From an uncultured Lachnospiraceae bacterium (lineage in GTDB: Bacteria > Bacillota > Clostridia > Lachnospirales > Lachnospiraceae), in assembly GCA_902803635.1 (NCBI GenBank), contig CADCQU010000380.1, forward strand, positions 1 to 6,434: DNA of 6,434 bases, given 5' to 3'. Positions within the stretch are counted from its first letter, which is position 1. Each line of letters begins with the position of its first letter. Made by a program: the position numbers and the translations under genes. Below are positions 1 to 5,312 of the stretch, piece by piece. Under the pieces are notes generated by a model. The model had not been told where the DNA came from. It did no database searches and was given only the letters and a program-made list of their open reading frames with translations.

Positions 1-16
1 ATAATAATATTTTCCG

Positions 17-49
17 AAGGGAAACGTCGTCATTTGGCGTTTCCCTTTT
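17..49 (+). terminator. Rho-independent terminator of an upstream gene outside the window
   Basis: A perfect 10-bp inverted repeat, 17-26 (AAGGGAAACG) against 38-47 (CGTTTCCCTT), can be extended inward by a U-G and a C-G pair, leaving a loop of about 7 nt. It ends in a short T run (46-49). It lies just before the clpX promoter, so it most likely ends a + strand transcript whose gene lies left of the window. The T run is short, so efficiency is uncertain. Confidence 0.7.
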
Positions 50-69
50 GGCATAAATGGTGGTATAAT
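40..69 (+). promoter_or_regulatory. Sigma-A promoter of clpX, extended -10
   Basis: A perfect TATAAT lies at 64-69, preceded by TG at 61-62 with one base between, which makes an extended -10 element. The -35 region is poor: TTTCCC at 40-45 with an 18-bp spacer is the best fit and overlaps the right arm of the upstream terminator. Extended -10 promoters are known to tolerate a weak -35. A start near 76 would give a leader of about 73 nt. Confidence 0.65.
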
Positions 70-110
70 AGGAAATTAAGGATATTTGCCGATTCAAAGC
101 AGCAGAATAG

Positions 111-138
111 CCGGGGAAGGTGGTTCCCGGCGGGAAGG
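111..138 (+). promoter_or_regulatory. 5'-leader hairpin and ribosome binding site of clpX
   Basis: CCGGGGAA (111-118) pairs with TTCCCGG (124-130), with one bulged G and the loop GGTGG. The hairpin ends two bases before the GGAAGG Shine-Dalgarno (133-138), which sits 10 nt upstream of the ATG at 149. A hairpin this close to the ribosome site could influence translation, but nothing in the sequence shows that it does. Confidence 0.4.
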
Positions 139-148
139 AAAATGAGAG

Positions 149-1609
149 ATGGAGGATCAAAAGGACCATATCAGCCAGGAGGAGAACGCGGTGAGCGTTC
201 CGAACGAAGAGAAGCAGGAAGAGAAAAAGGAGGAGAAGGTGGAGCGCTTTTGCGACCTCTGCCGCAGGTCCGAGAAGGTGACCGGACCGCTCATAGAGCT
301 CCCGACCGGCCAGAAGGTCTGCAGGGACTGCATGGAGAAGGGCATGAACGCGGTCAAGAACGGGGGCTTTGACTTCAACGCCATGCTCCGGAACCTTGGC
401 GGGATGCCGGGGCTTTCCTTCGTGAGCCTCAATGACCTCCCGAACGCAAACCGGCAGCCGGAAAAGAAGGCGGAGCCGGAGAAGCGCTTCTCGATGGAGG
501 AAATCCTCCCGCCGCACAAGATCCGTGCCCAGCTGGATCGGTACGTTATCGGCCAGGCGAAGGCGAAGAAGCTGATCTCCGTCGCGGTGTACAACCACTA
601 CAAGCGCATCATCAACGAGGAAAGGCGGAAGGAGCGGGAGAAGCAGGACGCGAAGAAGGCCATCCCCGACCCGAACGTGCCCGCGCCCGTGGAAATTCAG
701 AAATCCAACATCCTGATGATCGGCCCGACGGGTTCCGGCAAGACCTATCTTGTCCAGACCCTTGCCAGGCTTCTGGATGTTCCGCTTGCGATGACAGACG
801 CGACGACCCTCACCGAGGCCGGCTACATCGGCGACGATATCGAGAGCGTGGTCTCAAAGCTCCTCATGGCGGCGGGGAATGACGTCTCCCGGGCTGAGCA
901 CGGGATTATCTTCATCGACGAGATCGACAAGATCGCGAAGAAGCGGAACACCAACCAGAGGGACGTGAGCGGCGAGGCCGTCCAGCAGGGTCTCCTCCGC
1001 CTCCTCGAAGGTGCGGAGGTCGAGGTGCCGGTCGGAGCGACCAGCAAGAACGCGATGGTTCCCTTAAAGACCGTGAATACGAAAAACATCCTCTTTATCT
1101 GCGGCGGAGCCTTCCCCGGCCTTAATGATATCATCAAGGAGCGGCTGAACCGCCGGAGCTCCATTGGCTTCCAGGCAGATTTAAAGGATCGATTTGATAA
1201 CGAACGGAATCTGCAAATGCAGGCGACCGTGGAGGATCTCCGCAAATTTGGCATGATCCCGGAGTTTTTAGGACGACTCCCAATCCTCTTCTCGCTGGAG
1301 GCCCTGACCGAGGAGATGCTTGTCCGGATCCTGAAGGAGCCGGAAAATGCCATTCTCCGGCAGTATGAGGCTCTGCTTGCGATGGACGAGGTGAAGCTTG
1401 TTTTCGAGGACGATGCTCTCGAAGTCATTGCGAAAAAGGCTCTCGCGCAGGAGACCGGTGCCCGCGCCCTCCGGCAGGTTCTGGAGGAGTACATGACCGA
1501 CATCATGTACGAGATTCCAAAGGATGACAATATCGGCACCGTGGTCATCACGAAAGAGTATCTGGAGAACACCGGAGGCCCGCGGATCCTTCTCCGCGGC
1601 CAGGGTTGA
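149..1609 (+). CDS. clpX: ClpX-family ATP-dependent unfoldase (divergent variant)
   Basis: This is a 486-residue AAA+ unfoldase, expected to feed substrates to ClpP in the cytoplasm. The N-terminal zinc-binding domain has C35, C38, C58 and C61. The AAA+ core shows Walker A GPTGSGKT (192-199), pore loop GYIG (225-228), Walker B IIFIDEID (253-260), the IGF ClpP-docking loop (339-341), arginine finger GRLP (R376) and sensor 2 GAR (437-439). It is longer than usual (about 410-430): there is a charged stretch at 10-32 and a Lys/Glu-rich linker before Walker A (about 156-184). The conserved RKH pore loop is missing; residues 294-305 read PVGATSKNAMVP instead. GYIGDD replaces the usual GYVGED. The start is fixed by GGAAGG 10 nt upstream. 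No clpP or tig lies beside it in this window, and a terminator-like hairpin follows, so it seems to be its own unit. Family membership is certain. Whether it is the genome's main ClpX or a paralogue cannot be told from here. Confidence 0.95.
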   Translation: MEDQKDHISQEENAVSVPNEEKQEEKKEEKVERFCDLCRRSEKVTGPLIELPTGQKVCRDCMEKGMNAVKNGGFDFNAMLRNLGGMPGLSFVSLNDLPNANRQPEKKAEPEKRFSMEEILPPHKIRAQLDRYVIGQAKAKKLISVAVYNHYKRIINEERRKEREKQDAKKAIPDPNVPAPVEIQKSNILMIGPTGSGKTYLVQTLARLLDVPLAMTDATTLTEAGYIGDDIESVVSKLLMAAGNDVSRAEHGIIFIDEIDKIAKKRNTNQRDVSGEAVQQGLLRLLEGAEVEVPVGATSKNAMVPLKTVNTKNILFICGGAFPGLNDIIKERLNRRSSIGFQADLKDRFDNERNLQMQATVEDLRKFGMIPEFLGRLPILFSLEALTEEMLVRILKEPENAILRQYEALLAMDEVKLVFEDDALEVIAKKALAQETGARALRQVLEEYMTDIMYEIPKDDNIGTVVITKEYLENTGGPRILLRGQG

Positions 1610-1626
1610 ACAAGATTTTATTTTTC

Positions 1627-1663
1627 GGGCGGGGGAGATTTCTCTTTCCCTGCCCACTGTTTT
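1627..1663 (+). terminator. Probable clpX terminator or attenuating hairpin
   Basis: GGGCGGGGGAGA (1627-1638) pairs with 1643-1655 (ending TTTCCCTGCCC), with several G-U pairs, one bulge and a 4-nt loop. The stem begins 17 bases after the clpX stop. A short TGTTTTG tract follows at 1659-1664. The U run is weak and offset, so leaky termination with read-through into the next operon is possible. Confidence 0.45.
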
Positions 1664-1673
1664 GTCATATAAT
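1645..1673 (+). promoter_or_regulatory. Promoter of the zinc-ribbon/LspA-like/SpeE-like operon
   Basis: A perfect TATAAT lies at 1668-1673. The hexamer 17 bp upstream is TTTCCC (1645-1650), a weak -35 lying inside the 3' arm of the preceding hairpin. Transcription would start near 1680, about 25 nt before the first gene. Confidence 0.5.
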
Positions 1674-1690
1674 TAGGGAAGTATGCCGAA

Positions 1691-1697
1691 AGGGGGT
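1691..1697 (+). promoter_or_regulatory. Ribosome binding site deciding the zinc-ribbon gene start
   Basis: AGGGGGT ends 7 nt before the ATG at 1705. The frame stays open back to a TTG at 1606 that overlaps the clpX stop, but that TTG has no such site and lies upstream of the predicted promoter. The 1705 start is therefore chosen. Confidence 0.75.
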
Positions 1698-1704
1698 ATC
1701 TATC

Positions 1705-2193
1705 ATGGCAGAGAACAACTTTTTTGACGCATTGGGAGAGAAGCTTTCGAAGGCCACGCACACGGCGGTGGACAAGACGGGCGTTTTCTTAAGCTCGACC
1801 CGCATTAGCGCACAGATCGCCGGGGAGCAGCGGGAGATGGAGAAGCTGTACCAGAAGCTCGGCGAGACGGTGTACCGTATGGCCGAGGAGGGGCAGTTTA
1901 CGCCCGACGGCGAGGTTGCGCGGCTCGTGCTCAAGATCCGCAACCGCCTCCAGGTCGTGCAGAACTACCGGAAGGACCTCGCCGGCGTGAAGAACCAGAA
2001 CATTTGCCCGCACTGCGGCAACTTTATCGACCAGCAGGCCGTCTACTGCCCGAAGTGCGGCGCCGAGATTCCGGTCACTGTCCCGGCGAAGCCGAAGCCC
2101 GGCGAGAAAAAGGCTCCGGTCGATGCGGAAATCGAGATTGAGGAGGCCGTCTCGTTGGACGACTTTGCCGATGAGCAGGGTGACCTTACATGA
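1705..2193 (+). CDS. Zinc-ribbon domain protein of unknown function
   Basis: This predicted cytoplasmic protein has 162 residues. Residues 1-95 are polar, heptad-like and probably helical (coiled-coil-like around 38-95). A C4 zinc ribbon follows, CPHC at 101-104 and CPKC at 115-118, 10 residues apart. The tail (128-162) is Pro/Lys-rich and then strongly acidic, and probably disordered. There is no signal peptide or membrane segment. Small zinc-ribbon proteins of this layout are common in Firmicutes, and their roles are mostly unknown; the ribbon may bind nucleic acid or protein. It is the first gene of a three-gene operon. Its TGA overlaps the next ATG (ATGA at 2190-2193), which suggests translational coupling to the LspA-like protein. 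The fold call is firm; the function is not known. Confidence 0.85.
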   Translation: MAENNFFDALGEKLSKATHTAVDKTGVFLSSTRISAQIAGEQREMEKLYQKLGETVYRMAEEGQFTPDGEVARLVLKIRNRLQVVQNYRKDLAGVKNQNICPHCGNFIDQQAVYCPKCGAEIPVTVPAKPKPGEKKAPVDAEIEIEEAVSLDDFADEQGDLT

Positions 2194-2657
2194 AGTGGCT
2201 GGGAATCGCCGGAATCACCTTCGGCACGGATTATGCGATCAAACGATATTTGGAGCGGAAGAGGAAGGTCACGGACGAGCCGAAGGAGCTATTTGAAGGA
2301 AAGGTCCTCGTCCGCCGGCATACCAACGAGGGGGGCGCCATGGATCGGCTCATCGGGCGGCCGAAGCTCGTCCGCAACCTTTCGGCTGCGGCCTTTGGCG
2401 GCATCGTCGGGAGTTTTCTGCATGTCGTTGGGAAGCCCGGCCGTACGCTGCAGAAGCTGGGCCTTGCCCTCATGCTGGGCGGCGGCGCGAGCAATTTCTA
2501 CGACCGCTGCACCCGTGACGGCGTCACGGATTACCTGAGCGTCGTCCCGAAGAAGGACTCCTGGGTAAAAAATGTCATTTTTAATCTGGCTGATGTCGCC
2601 ATCTTTGGGGGGCTTTTCTTCACTATTATCGGCATCTTGTTTGGAAAGAAGGATTAA
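2190..2657 (+). CDS. Signal peptidase II (LspA)-like membrane aspartyl protease
   Basis: At 155 residues it has the usual LspA length. LspA enzymes remove the signal peptide from diacylglyceryl-modified prolipoproteins in the membrane. The family's signature residues are present in order: D14 (TDYAIK), N46 (TNEGGAM), N102 and R106 in GGGASNFYDR, catalytic D114 in GVTDYLS, and N132 with catalytic D135 in FNLADVAI. The two aspartates are 21 residues apart, close to the spacing in known LspA. Hydrophobic segments lie at about 3-13 (short), 64-80, 89-101 and 132-152, consistent with four membrane passes. The basic stretch after the first segment (19-42) and the short first segment are unlike typical LspA, so this may be a divergent second copy. 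The start overlaps the preceding stop by ATGA. The family call is good; the true substrate is inferred. Confidence 0.82.
   Translation: MKWLGIAGITFGTDYAIKRYLERKRKVTDEPKELFEGKVLVRRHTNEGGAMDRLIGRPKLVRNLSAAAFGGIVGSFLHVVGKPGRTLQKLGLALMLGGGASNFYDRCTRDGVTDYLSVVPKKDSWVKNVIFNLADVAIFGGLFFTIIGILFGKKD
2648..2653 (+). promoter_or_regulatory. Ribosome binding site of the SpeE-like gene, inside the LspA-like gene
   Basis: GAAGGA lies 8 nt before the ATG at 2662 and within the last codons of the LspA-like gene. The closer AAGGAG (2656-2661) abuts the ATG and is too near to work. The open frame extends upstream to 2572, but that part overlaps the LspA-like gene and lacks the membrane-protein start seen at 2662. 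Confidence 0.6.
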
Positions 2658-2661
2658 GGAG

Positions 2662-4215
2662 ATGAAAAGACCATTCCTCTACGCTACCGCCTTTTTCTCG
2701 GGCATGTCCATCATGGCCATCGAGATGGGCGCCAGCCGCCTGCTGACACCCTATTTTTCATCCTCGCAGGTCATCTGGACCATTATCATCGGTATCATCA
2801 TGATCGCCATGGCCATCGGCAACATTTACGGCGGCCGCACGGCGGACAAGAATCCGGATCCCGCGCGGCTCTACCGAAGGCTCCTCATCGCCGCCATTTG
2901 GACGGCGGCCCTGCCATTTGCCGGGCGCTACGTCCTCCTCGGCGTGACCTACCTCGTGGTCAAGGTCGTGCACCAGAACTACCTGGTTTTCGCCTCGTTC
3001 TTCTCGTGCCTCGTCCTCTTTGTGTTCCCGCTCATCCTGCTCGGCACGGTGACGCCCTCGCTCATCAAGTACGCGACGGACAACCTCACGGAAAATGGCA
3101 AGACGGTCGGCACGATTGAGGCCTGCGGGACCATCGGCAGCATCCTCGGCACGTTTTTGCCGACCTTCGTCACGATTCCGAGCTTCGGCACGGCCGTCAC
3201 CTTCTACATTTTCGCCGGCATACTGGCCCTTCTTTCGCTGATCTTCTTTGTCACGCAGAAGAAGCATATCGTGATGGCCGCCGGTGTTCTGGGGCTCATC
3301 GTCGTCCTCATCTTCGCGCCCGTCAACTACAGCTTCGCGTTCTGGGACGACAAGATCATCTACGAGGGCGAGTCGATGTACAATTACCTCCGTGTCGAGG
3401 ACGAGCCGGAGCAGATTATTTTTTCGACAAATGTCCTTGTCGGGGTGCAGTCGGTCTACCGGAAGGAGGGCGGCCTTGCCGGGATGTATTATGACTACCA
3501 GCTCCTCGCCCCGCTCCTTGCGGGGGAGGTGGACGATCCGCTTTCGCTCCTTGTCCTCGGCATGGGGACGGGGACTTACGCGAAGACCGCCCTTGAGTAT
3601 TTTCCGAACATGACCGCCGAGGGCGTGGAGATCGACCAGAAGATCGTGGACCTTTCGCGGCAGTATTTCGAGATGCCCGAGGACATTCCCGTCGCGGTCG
3701 AGGATGGCCGCGCTTTCCTGCGGAACGCGGGAACCTACGACATCATCATGGTGGACGCCTACCAGGACATCACGATTCCGTTCCAAATGTCCACCATCGA
3801 GTTCTTTGAGATGGTGAAGGAGCATTTGTCGCCCAACGGCATGATGCTGGTGAACCTCAACATGCGGACGGACACCGAGGGCGGCATCAACGACTGCCTC
3901 ATTAACACCATTTGCAAGGTCTTCCCGGCGGTTGCCACCGTGGACGTCATCGGGAACACGAACCGCGAGCTCTTTGCCTGCCAGTCCATGGAGGCCTTTG
4001 ACAAATGCAGGGAGCGGGTCGCGGCCCTGCCGGAGACCTCCCCCCTGAAGAGCCATTTGACCTATGTCCTCGATAACCTGGAGATGCAGACCGGCGGGGG
4101 GCGGGTTCTCACCGACGACAAGGCCCCGGTCGAGATCCTCGGCATGGACGCGCTGGACAAGATTATCCAGGACACGCTGGAGGCGAGCGGCGGGATTGAC
4201 GGGCTGCTCTCGTAA
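2662..4215 (+). CDS. Membrane protein with C-terminal spermidine-synthase-like domain (fused MFS/SpeE type)
   Basis: This protein has 517 residues. About seven hydrophobic segments (near 5-23, 37-56, 73-95, 108-130, 151-170, 177-197 and 203-220) form a transporter-like N-terminal half. The C-terminal half is a Rossmann fold of the spermidine synthase/methyltransferase type: nucleotide loop LLVLGMGTGTYAK (296-308), VEID (322-325), EDGRAFL (347-353), MVDAYQD (363-369, D365 at the catalytic-Asp position) and a terminal LTDDKAPVE (483-491). In true spermidine synthases the loop is GGGDGG; here the Asp is replaced by Thr (T303), so aminopropyl transfer to putrescine is doubtful. Such fusion proteins are widespread, and most lack a proven reaction. 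It is the last gene of the operon, starting 4 nt after the LspA-like gene, and is followed by a strong terminator. The sharing of one transcript with an LspA-like protease suggests a membrane-envelope role, which is inference. Confidence 0.85.
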   Translation: MKRPFLYATAFFSGMSIMAIEMGASRLLTPYFSSSQVIWTIIIGIIMIAMAIGNIYGGRTADKNPDPARLYRRLLIAAIWTAALPFAGRYVLLGVTYLVVKVVHQNYLVFASFFSCLVLFVFPLILLGTVTPSLIKYATDNLTENGKTVGTIEACGTIGSILGTFLPTFVTIPSFGTAVTFYIFAGILALLSLIFFVTQKKHIVMAAGVLGLIVVLIFAPVNYSFAFWDDKIIYEGESMYNYLRVEDEPEQIIFSTNVLVGVQSVYRKEGGLAGMYYDYQLLAPLLAGEVDDPLSLLVLGMGTGTYAKTALEYFPNMTAEGVEIDQKIVDLSRQYFEMPEDIPVAVEDGRAFLRNAGTYDIIMVDAYQDITIPFQMSTIEFFEMVKEHLSPNGMMLVNLNMRTDTEGGINDCLINTICKVFPAVATVDVIGNTNRELFACQSMEAFDKCRERVAALPETSPLKSHLTYVLDNLEMQTGGGRVLTDDKAPVEILGMDALDKIIQDTLEASGGIDGLLS

Positions 4216-4222
4216 ATTTCAT

Positions 4223-4259
4223 AAAAATGCCGGGCGGGTGCTACCGTCCGGCATTTTTT
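4223..4259 (+). terminator. Strong Rho-independent terminator ending the operon
   Basis: ATGCCGGGCGG pairs with CCGTCCGGCAT (4227-4237 with 4244-4254, one G-U), with the 6-nt loop GTGCTA. The left arm is preceded by an A run (4223-4227) and the right arm continues into T6 (4254-4259), so it could work in both directions. It begins 8 nt after the stop of the SpeE-like gene. Confidence 0.92.
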
Positions 4260-4602
4260 GCATTCACAGAGCGCGTAAGGAGATTCCTGGAGTGTCTGAC
4301 AATTGTATATTAAAATTTTCATTAGTTTTACATTTTTGCCTTCTTTTTCGTGAACCCTGGGACAGAGGAACCACTTAATGTAAAAATGATTTAGTTAAAA
4401 ATTTACATTTATTCTTCATCAGTACAGACGATTTTGTCGAGGGCTGTCTGTCGGGAACATTTGTCAAAAAGACAAAAATGTATATTTTGTAAATAAAACG
4501 TACAATTTGTTAATTTTGACAGTGCCCCGTCTAAAAAACTATCTGAAAATTGCGAAAATAAAAAAATTTAAGTAATTTTTTAAAAGAAATTTTCAAAAAA
4601 TA
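4260..4602. other. AT-rich non-coding spacer with clustered palindromes
   Basis: No open frame with a ribosome site is visible. Three inverted repeats lie close together: ACAGAC (4424-4429) with GTCTGT (4446-4451); TTTGTC (4460-4465) with GACAAA (4471-4476) around AAAAA; and ACAAAA (4472-4477) with TTTTGT (4485-4490), the last two overlapping. From about 4480 the DNA is mostly A and T, with repeated A and T tracts (for example 4555-4561, 4575-4580, 4595-4600). These could bend DNA or help RNA polymerase upstream of the marR promoter. GGGACAGAGGAACC at 4359-4372 stands out as a GC-rich island. Confidence 0.5.
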
Positions 4603-4631
4603 CTTATATTTTCCCGAAAATATGTTATACT
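4603..4631 (+). promoter_or_regulatory. Promoter of the marR-family gene, extended -10
   Basis: TATACT (4626-4631) is preceded by TG at 4623-4624 with one base between, making an extended -10. The hexamer 17 bp upstream, CTTATA (4603-4608), matches the -35 consensus at only three positions. The AT-rich stretch upstream could act as an UP element. Transcription would start near 4638, leaving a leader of about 165-170 nt. Confidence 0.6.
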
Positions 4632-4637
4632 TAGATT

Positions 4638-4797
4638 GTAAGGAAAGTAGCAGTCAACAGAGGATTCTCCTAGTCGGGAGAAAGTAATTCGTTGATGACT
4701 CTTGCGGGCGGTCGAGGTCGGCAGGCTGGCAACAGTCCCTATCAATCCTGACATCCGAAGGAACATGACGGAATAGTGGGACGGAAAAGAAAGGAGG
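4638..4797 (+). promoter_or_regulatory. Long structured 5' leader of the marR-family gene (candidate cis-regulatory RNA)
   Basis: This GC-richer stretch lies between the promoter and the marR ribosome site and has no open frame of its own. Visible helices: TTCTCC (4665-4670) with GGAGAA (4677-4682); a long imperfect hairpin in which 4691-4696, 4697-4700 and 4702-4705 pair with 4741-4746, 4734-4737 and 4729-4732 (14 pairs, one C-C mismatch, a 3-nt bulge); and alternatives that exclude it, namely GTCAAC (4653-4658) with GTTGAT (4691-4696), and GTCCC..TAT (4735-4742) with ATA..GGGAC (4773-4782). I do not recognise a known riboswitch or T-box; there is no T-box GGGTGGNACC-type element. No U-run terminator is present, so any control would more likely act on translation. 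Confidence 0.5.
4791..4797 (+). promoter_or_regulatory. Ribosome binding site deciding the marR start
   Basis: A perfect AAGGAGG ends directly before an ATG at 4798 and 9 nt before a second in-frame ATG at 4807. Only the second has workable spacing, so the gene is taken to start at 4807. Confidence 0.85.
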
Positions 4798-4806
4798 ATG
4801 AGGCGT

Positions 4807-5280
4807 ATGACAGTAGGGGAAAGCTTCGAAGAGGTCTACACGAAGTTCAAGATGCATTTTTACAGGGAGATTTTCGGAAAATTCAACAACTGGGAGGGAA
4901 ACCTTACGACGGTGGAAACATTTTGCATGGAGGTAATCTGCGCGATGGGAAAGCCGACCATTAATGAGTTTGCCAACTTCATTAACATTTCCCAGCCAAA
5001 TGCAGCCTACAAGGTGAACAACCTGATCAAGAAGGGGTATCTCACGAAGACGCAGTCCACAGTGGACCGCCGTGAGTACTTCCTGGAGGTCACCCAGAAG
5101 TACAGGGATTATTTCGATATCAGCTCCGGATATATGCGGGACGTAATCGGAAGGCTGGACGGGCGCCTGACGGATGCCCAGAAGGAAGGCTTCACGGACA
5201 CGTTGAACATCATGTCCAAGGAATTGATGCCCGATGTTCCGGATTATCGTCTGCGGAAACGTGTAGAGACCGCAAAGTAA
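4807..5280 (+). CDS. MarR-family winged-helix transcriptional regulator
   Basis: This DNA-binding protein has 157 residues and probably acts as a dimer. An N-terminal helical part (5-48) comes first. The winged helix follows: INEFANFINISQ (52-63) as the first helix and turn, PNAAYKVNNLIKKGYL (64-79) as recognition helix, and a wing (80-97) carrying the family's D-x-R type motif at T86-D87-R88-R89 with YFLEVT. The C-terminal helices (98-141) would complete the dimer interface. Length is normal for MarR. Its own promoter and long structured leader suggest control at the RNA level and perhaps autoregulation through the palindromes at 4424-4490; both are inference. No target gene is adjacent: the upstream operon is closed by a strong terminator and the downstream gene converges. 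The inducer is unknown. Confidence 0.9.
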   Translation: MTVGESFEEVYTKFKMHFYREIFGKFNNWEGNLTTVETFCMEVICAMGKPTINEFANFINISQPNAAYKVNNLIKKGYLTKTQSTVDRREYFLEVTQKYRDYFDISSGYMRDVIGRLDGRLTDAQKEGFTDTLNIMSKELMPDVPDYRLRKRVETAK

Positions 5281-5286
5281 GCGCAG

Positions 5287-5312
5287 AGGGCGTAGGGGAA
5301 ACCCTACGCCCT
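5287..5312. terminator. Hairpin shared by the converging marR and tcdA ends
   Basis: GGGCGTAGGG (5288-5297) pairs perfectly with CCCTACGCCC (5302-5311) around a GAAA tetraloop, and A5287-T5312 adds one pair. It begins 7 nt after the marR stop and contains the minus-strand tcdA stop codon (5304-5306). No clear T run follows on either strand, so it may stabilise 3' ends or pause polymerase rather than be a classical terminator. Confidence 0.6.

Noticed and set aside
34..372. 112-codon + strand frame starting in the upstream terminator
   Set aside because: Its start lies in the terminator hairpin before the promoter, and most of it overlaps clpX in another frame with an Arg/Gly/Glu-rich low-complexity product.
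823..1572. 249-codon minus-strand frame opposite clpX
   Set aside because: It is a Ser/Arg-rich shadow of the ClpX coding frame with no ribosome site or motif.
1606..1704. TTG start adding 33 residues to the zinc-ribbon protein
   Set aside because: It overlaps the clpX stop, lies before the predicted promoter, and lacks a ribosome site; the ATG at 1705 has AGGGGGT at good spacing.
2572..2661. Upstream start adding 30 residues to the SpeE-like protein
   Set aside because: It lies inside the LspA-like gene in another frame; the ATG at 2662 has a ribosome site and begins the first membrane helix.
2758..4056. 432-codon open frame on the minus strand, opposite the SpeE-like gene
   Set aside because: It is antisense to a clear membrane protein, gives a highly charged His/Arg/Asp-rich product with no recognisable motif, and is explained by GC-rich codon positions in the real gene.
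4641..4797. T-box or other known riboswitch in the marR leader
   Set aside because: The AGTA near the 5' end is suggestive, but there is no GGGTGGNACC-type antiterminator, no terminator, and marR is not an aminoacyl-tRNA synthetase or amino acid gene; no other riboswitch consensus was recognised.
4798..4806. ATG three codons upstream of the chosen marR start
   Set aside because: The AAGGAGG site abuts it with no spacing.
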